Below are positions 34,750 through 46,285 of a stretch of DNA of 64,000 bases, piece by piece (position 1 is the first letter of the stretch; every line of letters starts with the position of its first letter). The translations under genes and the position numbers were made by a program. This DNA comes from Lepus europaeus (taxonomy: Eukaryota; Chordata; Mammalia; Lagomorpha; Leporidae). The notes below the pieces were generated by a model. It was given only the letters and a program-made list of their open reading frames with translations. It was not told where the DNA came from and made no database searches. Where the stretch lies: positions 36,317,501 to 36,381,500 of the forward strand of contig NC_084839.1 of assembly GCF_033115175.1 (NCBI RefSeq), written 5' to 3'.

Positions 34750-36129
34750 AGGAAAGCCCATTTTGTTAGTTACTAGCTTTAGCTTTGCCTGTCTTACTGG
34801 AGTTGGTCATTTCTTTTTTGGAAGGATAACAATTCAGCCCTTATTCTGTTCTTTTGAGCCCAAAGTATGCAATAATCCTCCAGAAAGCAGTAAGGAAACC
34901 TCTTTTTATGGCAAAACTTGTTTCTTTATCATGCATCTTGGAAGCTTCTTGCCAATTTTCCCTTTGTAAAAGTTATGTGTTCCCTAAAAGAAATAGGAGC
35001 TGGCGGGAACCCTTTGAATTCATCACAGAGAGAGCAAAGCCACCATTGTGGCCCCAGGATGTGTCTGGAGGGTGGCTCCAGCTGTTCTGGAGGCCGCCAG
35101 CTGATCATCGTCTCAGCCCTGGTTGTGAACGGCAGGCTGAGGAAGTCTACATCCAGGCAAGGCCTGGGAAGAGGGTAGAGTGGTGATTATCTTGTCTTAG
35201 TTTTGCTGCTTTGGCAGGATAGGAGACAGCCATTTGTTTTCTTTCCCCCTGCGCAGTGAACTCAAATGTTTTATTTAACTTTGTAAAAATAATACAATAG
35301 TCATTTCCTGGAATCTCTCCTCTTCTATGCTTTAATTCCTACATATCAAAATAATGAAATCTGTGTACATTATAGATGGTATGAGATAAACTTCATTGGG
35401 AGTTTTATTTAATTTTAAAACTCAATTTCATATGTGCTTGGTCTTTCCAGTTTAATGGTTACGTTCAGCATGAAAATAGAAATAAAGTATTGTTTTTCAA
35501 TCTCACTTCACATGACTCAGCTATTAGAATTCTGGGTGAAAGGGAGAAATCAAAATGTTGTACAGGAGAATGTTATGATAATGAGAAAAAGGAATATTGC
35601 TTTGTGATAGGCAAATGTCAGCTTCTTAATTATCTAATCTGGTTCTTGCTTTTAGCAGGACAAATATAGAGAAAGAACATTCCAATCAGAAGAATGATTT
35701 TCCTCTCTAGCGTCCTTCTAGAGTGATCCCCTAGAACTCTAACTTTGATTTCTGACTTATTTTTCCTTACATTCTACAATAAGCTCAGAAGTGGGTGGTG
35801 CATTTACTTTGTGCAGATGTCAACTGCTGCTCCCTCCTAACGGAGGAAGTACTTGCTGTTCCCTTTCTTCAGACTGCTTCATCACAGCGCTCTCCTGTGC
35901 TCCTTGCCTGCCGCAGCTGCCAGGTACTGCAGTCAGTGTGGTCACTACACTGCGCTGAGAGGCCATGGCTTCTCCCCGCCTGGAATCTGCTCAGAAATGA
36001 AGCCAACAGAAAACAAAACACAGAACTTAGAGCTGCAAATAGAGATAACAGGATTAGATTGTTTAAACCCTCAAGACCCAACAATGTCTGAAACCATAAG
36101 TAGCTTTTAGACTATTACACTAACTTTAT
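34750..36129. other. Unique sequence
   Basis: No repeat recognised with confidence. 35795-36110 and 34854-35186 carry overlapping short plus ORFs and are somewhat GC-richer, but show no splice-framed exon I can support. Confidence 0.45.
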
Positions 36130-36453
36130 TTTTTAAATATTTATTTATATTTTTATTATTTATTTATTTATAAGACAGAGTTACAGAGAGGAAGAGGCAT
36201 AGACAGCGAGGTCTTCCATCCTCTTGTTCACCCCCCAAATGGCCGCAATGGCTGGAGCTGAGCCTATCTGGAGCCAGTAGCCAGGAGCTAGGAGCTTTTT
36301 CTCCCATGTGGATGTTGGGCCATCTTCTACTGCTTTTGTAGGCCACAGCAGAGAGCTGGCTCAGAAGTGGAGCAGCCAGGACTCAAACTGTGTCTATGTG
36401 AGATGCCAGCACTATAGGTGGCGGCTTTACCTGCTGTGCCACAGTGCTGGCCC
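36130..36453 (-). mobile_element. CSINE, full length
   Basis: A/T-rich tail 'tttattatttatttatttata', 'ggtcttccatcctcttg', head 'gctgtgccacagtgctggcccc'. Near-matching flanks tacactaacttta (about 36118) and tatactaacatta (about 36456) are the probable duplication. Confidence 0.92.
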
Positions 36454-36853
36454 CTATACTAACATTAGTGGCATTCTGTCTACCCTCAAATCTCAGCTAA
36501 TAAAGGTACTAACACGTTATCCCAGTGCTGTAGTCATAAAACTTTTTGACTACATGTTGATCTGCAATTATCCCTTGATTGACCCTACTAGTTACCATGG
36601 TAGTGACAGTGATAACAAAAGATCTCTATTTTTGTGCTATGTGTTTTTTTCCCCCGTTGACTCCATTATTAGATAGATTCCCTGTGTCACTGATAGAGGC
36701 CACTTGAGGTGCAAGGCTGACATCCTGGCAGCTTCATTGTGCCAGAGGAATCATGTTTTCTTTCAGCACTGGTAGATAGATCTCAAGGGGGATCATCACT
36801 GTTATGGCTCTATTCGGAGACTAATCCCTGAAGCAACCATGACATGTGGGTGT

Positions 36854-37228
36854 CTTAGTCTGTTTGTGCTGCTGTATCAAAATGGTACACATTTTGATGG
36901 TAAATGGTAAAGAACATTAATGTGTTTCCCCCAGTTTGGGATGCTGGAAAATCTAAGATCAAGGCACCAGTAGGTTCATTGTCTGGAGAGCACCTCCTCC
37001 ATTGATAGTGTTTTCTCTCGGTGGCATCCTTGTGTGGTGGAAGGAGGAAGGGCACAAAGGAGCCTGAGTTAATTCACTTCAGCCCCTTTTGAAGATTCCT
37101 ACCCATTCATCATATGGAGCCTCAATGACCTAATCACCTTCTATATGTCCTTGCTCTTAATACTACTGTGATGGATATTAAATTTCAACATTAATTTGGG
37201 GGAGCACATTTAATCCATAACAGTAGGG
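36854..37228 (+). mobile_element. MaLR (MST/MLT1A-type) LTR
   Basis: Begins 'tgtcttagtctgtttgtgctgctgt', then 'gaaaatctaagatcaaggcacc', 'ttgtgtggtggaaggagg', 'cctcaatgacctaatcacc' and ends 'taatccataacag'. Close to full length, solitary. Confidence 0.85.
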
Positions 37229-37784
37229 GAAAGAGAGCCTGTGATGGACCAGGTCTGGCCTCATACCCATCGTTGGACTAATGCATTCAGCATCATCAGA
37301 TCAGGAAATATGTGCTCCAAGACTGATGAAGAGGAAAAGGATTATGTGAAGATCTGTTCCTTTGTTCACTAAAGGCTGCTCCTGCCTTGTCTTGGACATT
37401 GAACCAGGACCCTGGTAAATCCATGAAGACTCACTTCTTTGTAGGGAAAGGCAGACTGTGTCTTTGAACCGCTAGGATCCTGTCTCTATGCTCTGGTATG
37501 AATACCATGCTTGTGCCTGCCAGTTCTGTCTTATGCTGGCTTTCTCAGAAATCAAAACCTGAGGTAGAGACTTACATACTATTTTTTTATTAGGCACTAA
37601 AATTCCAGAGGGAAGGAAGGAGGAATGAGTTAGGAAATAAGGGAAAACCAATACAAGAGTACATTATGAAGTCAGCCATCACTTGGTGTCAAGAGCAAAA
37701 CTCAATCTTACAGGATCATCCTCTGGGATGACCTATAAATGACTATAAATGACCATCTGGGACTTCAGCACCCCTCTTTGATAA
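37229..37784. other. Unique sequence
   Basis: Between the MaLR LTR and the start of an L1. No feature recognised. Confidence 0.4.
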
Positions 37785-38529
37785 AAGGACTGATAAAAAT
37801 ACCAATGACATTCTTCTCAGATCTAGCAAAAATGATGCTAAAATTCATATGGAAACACAAGACACCCTGAATAGCTAAAACAATCTTATACAACAAAAAC
37901 AAAAGATGGAACCATCACAATACCAGATTACAAGACATACTACAGGGCAGTTACAGTCAAAACAGAATGGTACTGGCACAAATACAGACATGTAAACCAG
38001 TGGTACATAATAGAAACTCTAGAAATAAACCCATGCATGTACAAACAAATAATTTTTGACAAAGAAGATAAAATCAATCCCTGGAGAAAGGACAGTCTCT
38101 TCAACAAATTATGCTGGGAAAACTGGATTTCCACATGCAGAGGTATGAAACAAGACCCCCACCTTATACCTATACAAAAATTCAATCAAAATGGATCAAG
38201 GATCTGAATCTATGACTTGATACATCAAATTACTGGGGGAAACATGGGAGAAACTCTGCAAGGCATTGACATAAGCAAAGACTTCTTGGAAAAGACCCTG
38301 GAAACACAGGCAATCAAAACCAAAATTGACAAATGAGATTACACCAAACTGAGAAGCTTCTGGACTGCAAAAGAAACTAAGCAAATTGAAGAAACCACCA
38401 ATGGAATGGAGATAATATATGAAACTGATAAAGGATTAATATCCATAATCTATACAGGATTCAAGAAGCTCAACAACAAAACAAGCAATCCAGTTAAGAA
38501 ATGGGCAAATGAATTGAACAGGAGTTTTC

Positions 38530-39878
38530 CCTTTTTTAAATTGAAAAACGTGTTTATTAACATTCAAACTCCTTTCATACAAGGCCATATAAAAATTCTT
38601 AGCATTCTGATTATACATAAGTCTATATTTTCTACAGTTACAATGATGTATAATTTAGCTACTCATAATACATTGTTTCAATACATCATTAGTTCTGTTA
38701 AACATAAGCACTAACTTTAAAGTCCAATACTTTGAACAGTTTCCTCTGAATGTATTTTAGCAGAACTAGCTAGCATAAGATGCTCTTTACTAAGAGGTAT
38801 ATGATCTGAGTGTTAACAGTTGCTAAAGTTTGGTATTTTATGCAACATTTTCTTTTTACTTTGATCACAAAAAAAACATTAAGCATACTGAAATTTAGTG
38901 AATAAAGTCCACAGATATTACTTTAAATGCTGAATCAAATTCATATATAACACTATAGTATTCAAAACCTTAAAAAATGAAAAGCTTTTGAAATCTGCAC
39001 TACTACAGCCCTTTCCTATTAGGAAAAGACTAAGTGGGAATAGGAAGGAAAAAGACAGCTTTGAGTTTCTTTGAAGGTGCTAATGAAAGGAAACAAAATG
39101 CTAAAATACTTTGTTGCCTCTCATTAATGATGGCAATTTGGAGAAACACCAGAACAAACATACTCCAACTCAATTCTGAGTAACATGATGAGGGTGGTAA
39201 CTGGTTTAGTATTTGCTAGTTGGCTGCAGCACTGACCTCATGTATAAAACAAAAAATTTGCATACTTTGATCTATATCTTAAATGCAAGCTACATTGAAG
39301 ATATTTTAAAAAATGTTTTGGCTATATTTAATCCCAAAAGAGCTGATTTGGTGCTCGAGTCACAGTACCAATCTGTTACTACTTATTAGTGAGCTGCAAG
39401 TATACCCCTGAAGATAACTACTAGATCAAAAAGTCTGTTTCAATAATCTGATTAAATGAATACTAAAAAATAAGTTACTTCTACAGAGATCTCTGAAGTC
39501 AGCAAAAATGAAATTACATATCCAAACAAAGATTGTAAAGGGAAATAAAGCAATCATTCCCAAAAGATCAAATAGTATTTGCTATGTTGTTGTTCTATTC
39601 ACTATTGGGCTGCAACTGGATCACAACACTGTTCATCAATCTCATTTTCTGCATCACTACTATTGTTATCTTCATTGTCATCTTCCTCATAGTCTGAGGA
39701 TTCTGTCATGTTCTGATGTGAACGAGATTCTGACAAAGCCCCAAGTGACTGGGCACTGGCGGCAGCTAAAGGTCTATGTAAAGGGGTACGTTCTGGGCAC
39801 TTAATTTTCTTCTTGACTGCTGTCTATGTCAGAGTCTGAATCACCTTGAGAAGGAAAAATGTTTGCTTGCAGACTGGA

Positions 39879-39911
<33 letters not shown>

Positions 39912-40937
39912 GGTTTTAGTTAGCCAAGGGTCTACACATTTGCAGAGATAAGCAAGGGAATAGGGGAGAGTTCTGAGCTTGTCTCCATCTTCATGTCCAT
40001 CTAAGCAAATAGCACATATATCATATTCATCTCCTTTCTTGAATTTATGTATAGGGAGTTTCTTAAGTTGATCTTTATGAAGTCTGTTTCTTCTGGCTCT
40101 ACGTTCTGAACAAATTTTGTGATCATGAAAATTGCTATCAAGATGAGACAGATGCTCACTATTACATAGTATTCCAGAGGAAGACTAAAAATCTAGGATA
40201 ATGTGGCCTCCTTTTTCATATGTGAATTAGTCTTTCAGGGAATTGGCTGATGATTCACCAATAAAGACAGATAGAATGTCAATTTTCTTTAACATATCAA
40301 CTATACTTACTGTCATTGGATCCCATGCTAATGAGGTCATCAGAATCAACATTGTGAACTATGGCTGCTTTGTACCCTGATCACTGTGCATTTAAAACCT
40401 TTATATCAAAATTACAATCAAGTCTTCTGACTAATACAATAAATGTGCTGGATGAATTTTCTTTTAGTGGTGGAGGCACTATAGGTTCACAGCATTTTTT
40501 GTTTTTGAGTTGAAAACTCAAAAAATAAAATTTTAGACCTTCAGCTAGAAGTCTATGACCAAATATTGCTGGGAGATCATCAAATGTCTGAGATGCATTT
40601 TCAAAATTATATGCTCAAATGTCTACTTCTACAGGCAGGAGGTTTAAGAATGCAAAGAGCTGGACAGTCAGGATGGTGTAGACTTGTGTGGCTGACAGCA
40701 TGAACATCCCTATGGAGAGCAGCATCTCGTAAAATCACCACACTGTATCGAAATTGCTTCATTGTCTGTTTCCCTCGCTTCACTGTCTTCTCCTGCAGAT
40801 TTTATCCTGGCAGGTAGAAGGATGGGCTTGGAGCCAATGGATAAGGAATCTGACCCTCTCCTTCCAGCTCTGTCACTGGCTTTCTCACATTATATTTGGA
40901 GTTTTGTTTCTTCCTACATGCTAATGGGAAGATTTAG
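38530..40937 (-). pseudogene. RNF13P: Processed pseudogene of RNF13 (E3 ubiquitin ligase)
   Basis: RNF13 is a membrane-bound PA-TM-RING ubiquitin ligase of endosomes and the ER. On the minus strand the ATG is at 40725 (MLLSIGMFMLSATQVYTIL), followed by PA-domain sequence (VEVDI, DDLPAIFGHRL, SSTFIVLVRRLDCNFDIKV, GYKAAIVHNVDSDDLISMG), the RING at about 40010-39860, a Ser/acidic tail (SESRSHQNMTESSDYEEDD) and a stop at 39568-39570. The coding part (1158 bases) is close to the 381-codon family length and has no introns. The 3' UTR follows, with AATAAA reversed at 38553-38558 and a T6 tail remnant at 38532-38537. In-frame stops occur at 40615-40617 and 40381-40383, with further frameshifts and lost RING ligands. 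Degenerate flanking repeats (gaacaggagttttc; gaaagcagacattttttc) fit a target-site duplication within L1. Confidence 0.93.
39883..39911. repeat. T29 tract inside the RNF13 pseudogene
   Basis: 29 consecutive T on the plus strand (A on the pseudogene strand) at the point where the gene encodes a short Lys/Thr-rich run just before the last RING CPVC. An expanded short A tract rather than a poly(A) tail. Confidence 0.9.
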
Positions 40938-41521
40938 GAAAGCAGACATTTTTTCAAAAGAATAAATTCAAATGGCCAACGGACACAAGACAAAATGTTC
41001 AGGATCACTAGCCATCAGGGAAATGCAAATAAAACCCACAATAGTTTCACCTCATCCTAGTTAGGATGGCTTTCATACAGACAAACGAATACCAAATGCT
41101 GGTGGGAAAAGGTACCCTAATCCACTGCTGGTGTGAATGTAAACTAGTACAGCCATTGTGGAAGACAGTATGGAGATACCTTAGAAAGCTGAAAATAGAT
41201 GGGCCATATGATCCAGCATCCTACACTTGGGAATTTATCCAAAGGAAATGAAATCAGCATGTGGAAGAGTTATCTATGCTCCATGTTTTTTTGCAGCTTA
41301 ATTTGCAATAGCTAAGATATGGAATCAACCCAGAAGTCCATCAAGTGATGACTGGATAAAGGAATTATGGTATATATACCCTAGGGAATACTGCTCAACC
41401 ACAAAAGGAGTGAAAGCATTTCTCTTGCAATGAAATAGATGCAATTGGAAACCATTATAGTTAGTGAAAGAAGCCCATATACGTTGTTTGAAAGTAATCA
41501 CAGGTCATTAACACTATAGTA

Positions 41522-41822
41522 GTATAACGTTCTTTTTTTTTTTTTTTTTTTGGTGACAGGCAGAGTTAGAGAGAGACAGCTGCTATGGCTGGTGTGTTGC
41601 GGCCTGCGTGCTGCACCGATCCGAAGCCAGGAGCCAGGTACTTCCTCCTGGTCTTCCATGTGGGTGCAGGGCCCAAGGACCTGGGCCATCCTCTACTGCA
41701 CTCCTGGGCCACAGCAGAGAGCTGGACTGGAAGAGGAGCAACCGGGACTAGAACCCGGGGTGCTGGCGCCGCAGGTGGAGGATTAGCCTAGTGAGCCGTG
41801 GTGCCAGCCGTATAACGTTCTT
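41522..41822 (-). mobile_element. CSINE, young, internally shortened
   Basis: Body 41535-41809: T tail, 'ggtgacaggcagagttagagag', a direct jump to 'cagctgctatggctgg', then 'gcaaccgggactagaacccgg' and head 'gagccgtggtgccagcc'. The CT-rich/'ggtcttcc' part is missing. A perfect 13-bp duplication, gtataacgttctt, lies at 41522-41534 and 41810-41822. Confidence 0.95.
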
Positions 41823-41894
41823 AACCATTAGTTTCAAAAGGTATGAAAGATTTACAATACTATATTTGCAACAATACTGATACACATAGACTTT

Positions 41895-42312
41895 TTTTAT
41901 TTTTTTGTTTAGTTTTTAAATTACAGCTTCCACATATAAGAGAACATTCAGTATTTGTTTTTCTGGGTCCAGCTTGTTTCATTCAACATCATGTCCTCCA
42001 GGTGCATCTATTTTGCTACAGGTGGTAGACTATCATTCTTTTTTACAGCTGAATAATATTCCATTGTATATATATACCACATTTTCTTCATCTGATGGAC
42101 ACCTTGGTTGATTCCTAATATTGACTGTTCTGAATATGAACAGTGCTGCTATAAACATGATGGTGCAAATTTCTCTTTTTATTAAAATCTTTTGGGTATA
42201 TACTCAGTAGTATGATTGCCTGATCCTATGCAAATTTATTTCTAGTTTTTTTTTTTTTTTAAGAAGTTGCCATACTGTTTTCCTCAATGGCCGCATTGAT
42301 TTACATTCCTGC
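41895..42312 (-). mobile_element. L1 3' end, short-3'-UTR type, 5'-truncated
   Basis: 'tttttaaattacagcttccacatataag' at the left is the 3' terminus. 'gcttgtttcattcaacatcatgtcc', 'ataatattccattgtatatat' and 'aacagtgctgctataaacatg' are the reversed ORF2 end. The element stops right after the ORF2 end, without the ~1.2 kb UTR of the 1-1657 family. Confidence 0.85.
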
Positions 42313-42329
42313 CATCAAATTTCTTATAG

Positions 42330-42420
42330 CTTCAAAATTTCCCATTTGTAAAAGAGTCACAGAGGGAATAGTAGTATCTTCTTTGTTGAGCAAATTTAAA
42401 GATGTTCCTAAATCATCTCT
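42330..42420 (+). mobile_element. MIR SINE fragment
   Basis: 'cccatttgtaaaagagtcacagagggaatagtag' resembles the MIR 3' half. Short. Confidence 0.4.
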
Positions 42421-42440
42421 GAGGTATAACAATAAGCAGT

Positions 42441-42765
42441 ATTTTTATTTTTATTTTTTAAAGATTTTATTTATTTGAAAGGTAGACTTACAGAGAGGGA
42501 GATAGAGAGAGAAAGGTCTTCCGTCTGCTGGTTCACTCCCTAAATGATTGCAACAGCTGGAGCTGGTCCGATCTGAAGCTAGGAGCTTCTTCTGAGTCTA
42601 CCATGCAGGTGCAGGGCCTAAGTGCTTGGGCTATCTTCCACTGCTTTTCTAGGCCACCACCAAGAGCTGAATCGGAAGAGAAGCAGCCGGGACTCAAGCT
42701 GGTGCCCAAATGGGATGCTGGCACCACAGGTAGAGACTTAGTCTGCTACGCCACAGCGCCAGCCC
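42441..42765 (-). mobile_element. CSINE, full length
   Basis: 'ttttaaagattttatttatttgaaagg', 'ggtcttccgtctgctggttcac', head 'gctacgccacagcgccagccc'. A clean full-length copy. Confidence 0.93.
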
Positions 42766-43317
42766 TACTAATTATTTTCAAGACAATACAATTAAAGATA
42801 ATACTTCTCTCTTCAGCAGCTTGTTTGCTAAGTAATCATGAAATAATTCTTCTTTTCCCAAGAGATTTTGTTTCATTTATTAGGGATCTTTTCTCAAGCC
42901 AATGTCAATGAATCTTACTAAAAATTAAAGGGATGACATGGAGATGAATAGTAGATCACCAGTATGTGGATAACTTGAAGGTCTAGACCTGTTCTAGTTT
43001 GAGTATTGAAAATCAAACATTTCAAGAAAACCATGAGTTGTTATTTATAGAAAGGATTGAACATTTTTAGTGACTTTCATATCAACAGATTCCAATATGG
43101 GAACAATTCTGCACCAGAGGCAGCCTGTCAATTGCTGTTACTTATAGAACATAAGGAAAGCTTAATGTAAAGGAAAATTTATATTTTTACACTCTGTTAA
43201 GAACTATATTAGCAAATAAAGTTAAGGCAGAGCACAGAGAAAGAATTTTTACTACCTACAAGCACAGAATTCAGGACACAGACATTTTCTGCATGTCCAT
43301 AAGAGATGTGTGTGAAT
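42766..43317. other. Unique sequence
   Basis: AT-rich, no gene or repeat recognised. Confidence 0.45.
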
Positions 43318-44455
43318 AGAAAAATGGGCAAAAGACTTGAGCAGGCACTTATGAAAATGAATATCCACGTGGCTGATAAACATGTTATCAGACATCAGGG
43401 AAATTACACATTACTTTAACTGTAGTAAGCAGAATGACTTCATTGAAAAAGACAATACCAGGCCGGCGCCGCGGCTCACTAGGCTAATCCTCTGCCTTGC
43501 GGTGCCAGCACACCGGGTTCTAGTCCCGGTCGGGGAGCCGGATTCTGTCCCGGTTGCCCCTCTTCCAGGCCAGCTCTCTGCTGTGGCCAGGGAGTGCAGT
43601 GGAGGATGGCCCAAGTGCTTGGGCCCTGCACCCCATGGGAGACCAGGAGAAGCACCTGGCTCCTGCCATCGGATCAGCGCGGTGCGCCGGCCGCAGCACG
43701 CCTACCGCAGCGGCCATTGGAGGGTGAACCAACGGCAAAAGGAAGACCTTTCTCTCTGTCTGTCTCTCACTGTCCACTCTGCCTGTCAAAAATAAAAAAA
43801 AAAAAAAAGACAATACCAGATGTTAACAAAGACATAGGGTAACTGAAACTTTCATACACTGTTGACAGAGTGTAAATTAATACAACAATTTTGGAAAACT
43901 ATCATATCTACTGTGTCGACATTCTAGCCTGATTGTTCTACTCCAGATATATATCAGGAAATGTGTATATAATGTTCATCAAAAGACGTGCAGGAATTGT
44001 AACAGGACAGAACTGGAAATGACCAAATGTTTACCGAAACTATAATTAGTGGGTTATTCCTACAATGAAATGCTATGTAGTGATTAAAGAACAATGAAAT
44101 ACGGCTACATGCAACATTAGGGATGAGTCTCCCAAACATCATATTGAATAAGAGAAGCCAGGAGTAAGAAAATACACATTACATGTATACAAAGTCCAAA
44201 AGTAGGCATATGCTAATCTGTGTGAAAAGCCAGAGGATTTGTTTGTGGAGGGGCGTTAGTGACTGAGAAGGACAAATGTTTACCTTAGAGAGGGAGTTTA
44301 GTAACTTGGAGGGGCTGTTATGAGACTCCTGACATGCTGGTAATGTCCTTCCTAGTTCTGAATAGGAATTATACAACTGTGTTTATTTGGAATATTTGAG
44401 TTGCCTATGGTTTGTGTACTCTACTGTATGCTTATACTTTAATAGGTAAGTTTTC
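43318..44455 (+). mobile_element. Old L1M ORF2 end and 3' UTR
   Basis: 'gggcaaaagacttgagcaggcac', 'ttggaaaactatcatatctac', 'caaaagacgtgcaggaattg', 'tcccaaacatcatattgaataagagaagcc', 'gtagtgaaggcgg'-like region near 44250 and 'tgtatgcttatactttaatagg' follow an old mammalian L1 3' end. A young CSINE interrupts it. Confidence 0.75.
43446..43818 (+). mobile_element. CSINE, youngest subfamily, full length
   Basis: Body 43461-43803: 'ggccggcgccgcggctcactagg', box-B-like 'gggttctagtcccgg', 'gccggattctgtcccgg', CT part and A tail. A perfect 15-bp duplication, aaaaagacaatacca, lies at 43446-43460 and 43804-43818. Its A-box and B-box-like words are intact and it keeps many CpGs, so it is the copy most likely to retain pol III promoter activity. 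Confidence 0.97.
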
Positions 44456-45720
44456 TTTATTTAAATGAATCCTGCCTGGGAGCTGCCAGGAGTTGAAGAT
44501 AACAGTGACCCAGATCTAGTAAAAGCAGAGCATTCTGTCTCAAGGGCATTAGGAACATGTGTGAGCTTATCACTAGGTCTTGAGTAGTTTGGGGGATCAA
44601 GTGACCCAGAAGGGACCAGGTGTAACACTTTGGCTCTGGTTGTGCAGGATACCAGGGGTTCTAAAAATTTTTTGGAAAATGTCTATTAAAAATATACATG
44701 AGTTTCAAACTTTTTTTGCATCAGAAATTTTAATTCCATTTTTTTCCCACAAACCTTTTGAAGTACCTGCACATAGGTGAGGTTTGCTACTGGGAGACCT
44801 GGGGAATTTTGCAACTGAAGTCAGGTCAGTCCTTTGATTTCACAGAGCAAGAATAAGGTTAGATTTAACATAAATCAAAAGGTAGACAGCAGATAATCTG
44901 TGAAGGAAAGCTGGAACTTGCTTTCAAATATCCAAAGCAAATAAAAGGTCTGGTAGGAATACAGAATTAAACATGGCCAAGAGTTCATGTACCAGGGAAC
45001 CAGGAATTTAGGGACAGCATGCCACTCTCAAGTTGTGGCTTGCCCATTGACCCAGGAACAGCAGCTCTCTGCCTTCGTAGGTACGAAGTTTCCTTCTTGT
45101 CATGAACATAGTTATTTGGCTCCTCAAAGAGAGGCAAGACTCACTAGGGACCTGGTGCTTGAAGAACTGCCAAGCCTCTGGGGAGAACTCACAGTTCTAA
45201 TGGTTGTGTGATTCAGGAAGGAAGGAAGAGTTATTTCTTACAATTCTGCTAGTGGCAAGGGAAAACTTACTGTTGTGTGGGTGCTGTGCAAGATAATTAG
45301 AACTAAAACCATACAATTGGAAGATATCCCACCTTAGCTGCTGTGGTTTCAACTAGAAGAACAAACAACAGTTGGTCTTAAATGCGAATCGTGATATGGC
45401 TTGAATTCATCTTGCTAAGCTAAGCCAAGCATGTGTTAGGAAATGGCAAGTAAAATCCTAATGCTTAACTAATACCTCACTTTATGAGGCACTACTCTTA
45501 GATTTTGTTTATTGAATTTTAAGTATTTCATTAACCAGTGATGACTCAAGACCCAAATGACTTGATTTAGCAAGCAGAAAAAATTCATTCTTTCCATGAA
45601 GAATTTATAATGAAGTGCATTTAACCAAATAATGACTTTGTTATTTACATGAACTAATAGATTGGAGATCTTTTTCCAAAGTTTCAAGTGTTAGTTATAG
45701 GGACAAATTCCTGTAAAATG
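44456..45720. other. Mostly unique sequence with one MITE
   Basis: Apart from the mariner-like copy at 44650-44775, nothing is recognised. Short ORFs lack motifs. Confidence 0.5.
44650..44775 (-). mobile_element. Mariner-like MITE, copy 4
   Basis: Flanked by 'ta' on both sides. Left end 'ccaggggttctaaaaattttttgg', right end 'ccttttgaagtacctg' as imperfect inverted repeats. The centre 'tttttttgcatcagaaattttaattcc' aligns in reverse to copy 1. Confidence 0.6.
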
Positions 45721-46262
45721 TCACAGACATTCTTTTTTTTTCTTTTAAAAAAAATTTAGCTCCCAAATATAAGGGAACATGCAGCATTTGTCTTTCTGGG
45801 TCTGGCTTATTTCAACATAATGTCCTTCAGTTGCAGCCACTGTGCTACAAATGGTAGAATTTCACTATTTTTATAGCTAAATAATATTCCACTGAGTATA
45901 GATGCCACATTTTCTTTATCCATTCACCTCTAGTGGTTGACTTATAATTTTGGCTGTTGTGAGCAGTGCTGCTATAAACATGGTGGTGCAGATATTTTTG
46001 ATTCATTGTGTTCAAGTCTTTTGAGTACATACCCAGTAGTGGGATTGGTGGATCATGTGGCAGGCCTATTTCTAGTATTATAAGAAATCTGCACACTGTT
46101 TTTTTTCTGCAGTGGCTGCACTAATTTACATTCCCACCAACAGATTATAAGTGTTTCTCTTTCTCCACATCCTTGCCAGCAATTGTTACTCTCTCTCTAT
46201 TGGATTTTAGCTGTTCTGACTTTCAGCTTTTCTGACTCTGTATTCTGATTTTAGCTATTCTT

Positions 46263-46285
46263 TGTGTGTGTGTGTGTGTGTGTGT
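46263..46285. repeat. (TG)n microsatellite
   Basis: About 11 TG units at the 3' tail of a CSINE, the usual birthplace of SINE-linked microsatellites. Confidence 0.9.

Larger units (their letters stand above)
37785..41890 (+). mobile_element. L1 ORF2 3' part, plus strand, with nested insertions
   Basis: L1 ORF2 is readable at 37785-38529 ('gctaaaattcatatggaaacac', 'ggtactggcacaaatacag') and resumes at 40938-41500 ('caaatggccaacgg', 'catcagggaaatgcaaata', 'gactggataaaggaatt'). The two parts are contiguous in a normal L1, so 38530-40937 is an insertion (RNF13 pseudogene). A CSINE follows at 41535. The frame has several stops. Confidence 0.88.

Noticed and set aside
35795..36110. Possible exon with overlapping plus ORFs
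   Set aside because: No convincing splice sites with a consistent frame and no recognisable protein.
39508..39804. 98-codon plus-strand ORF
   Set aside because: It is antisense to the RNF13 pseudogene coding and 3' UTR part, so a shadow.
43461..43540. tRNA-like head with A-box and B-box words, as a tRNA gene
   Set aside because: It is the head of a CSINE; no cloverleaf or acceptor stem is formed and an A tail follows.
43382..43795. 137-codon plus ORF, the longest in the window
   Set aside because: It runs through a young CSINE; SINE sequence is not coding. The same applies to ORFs at 34393-34761, 46223-46553 and 50103-50408.
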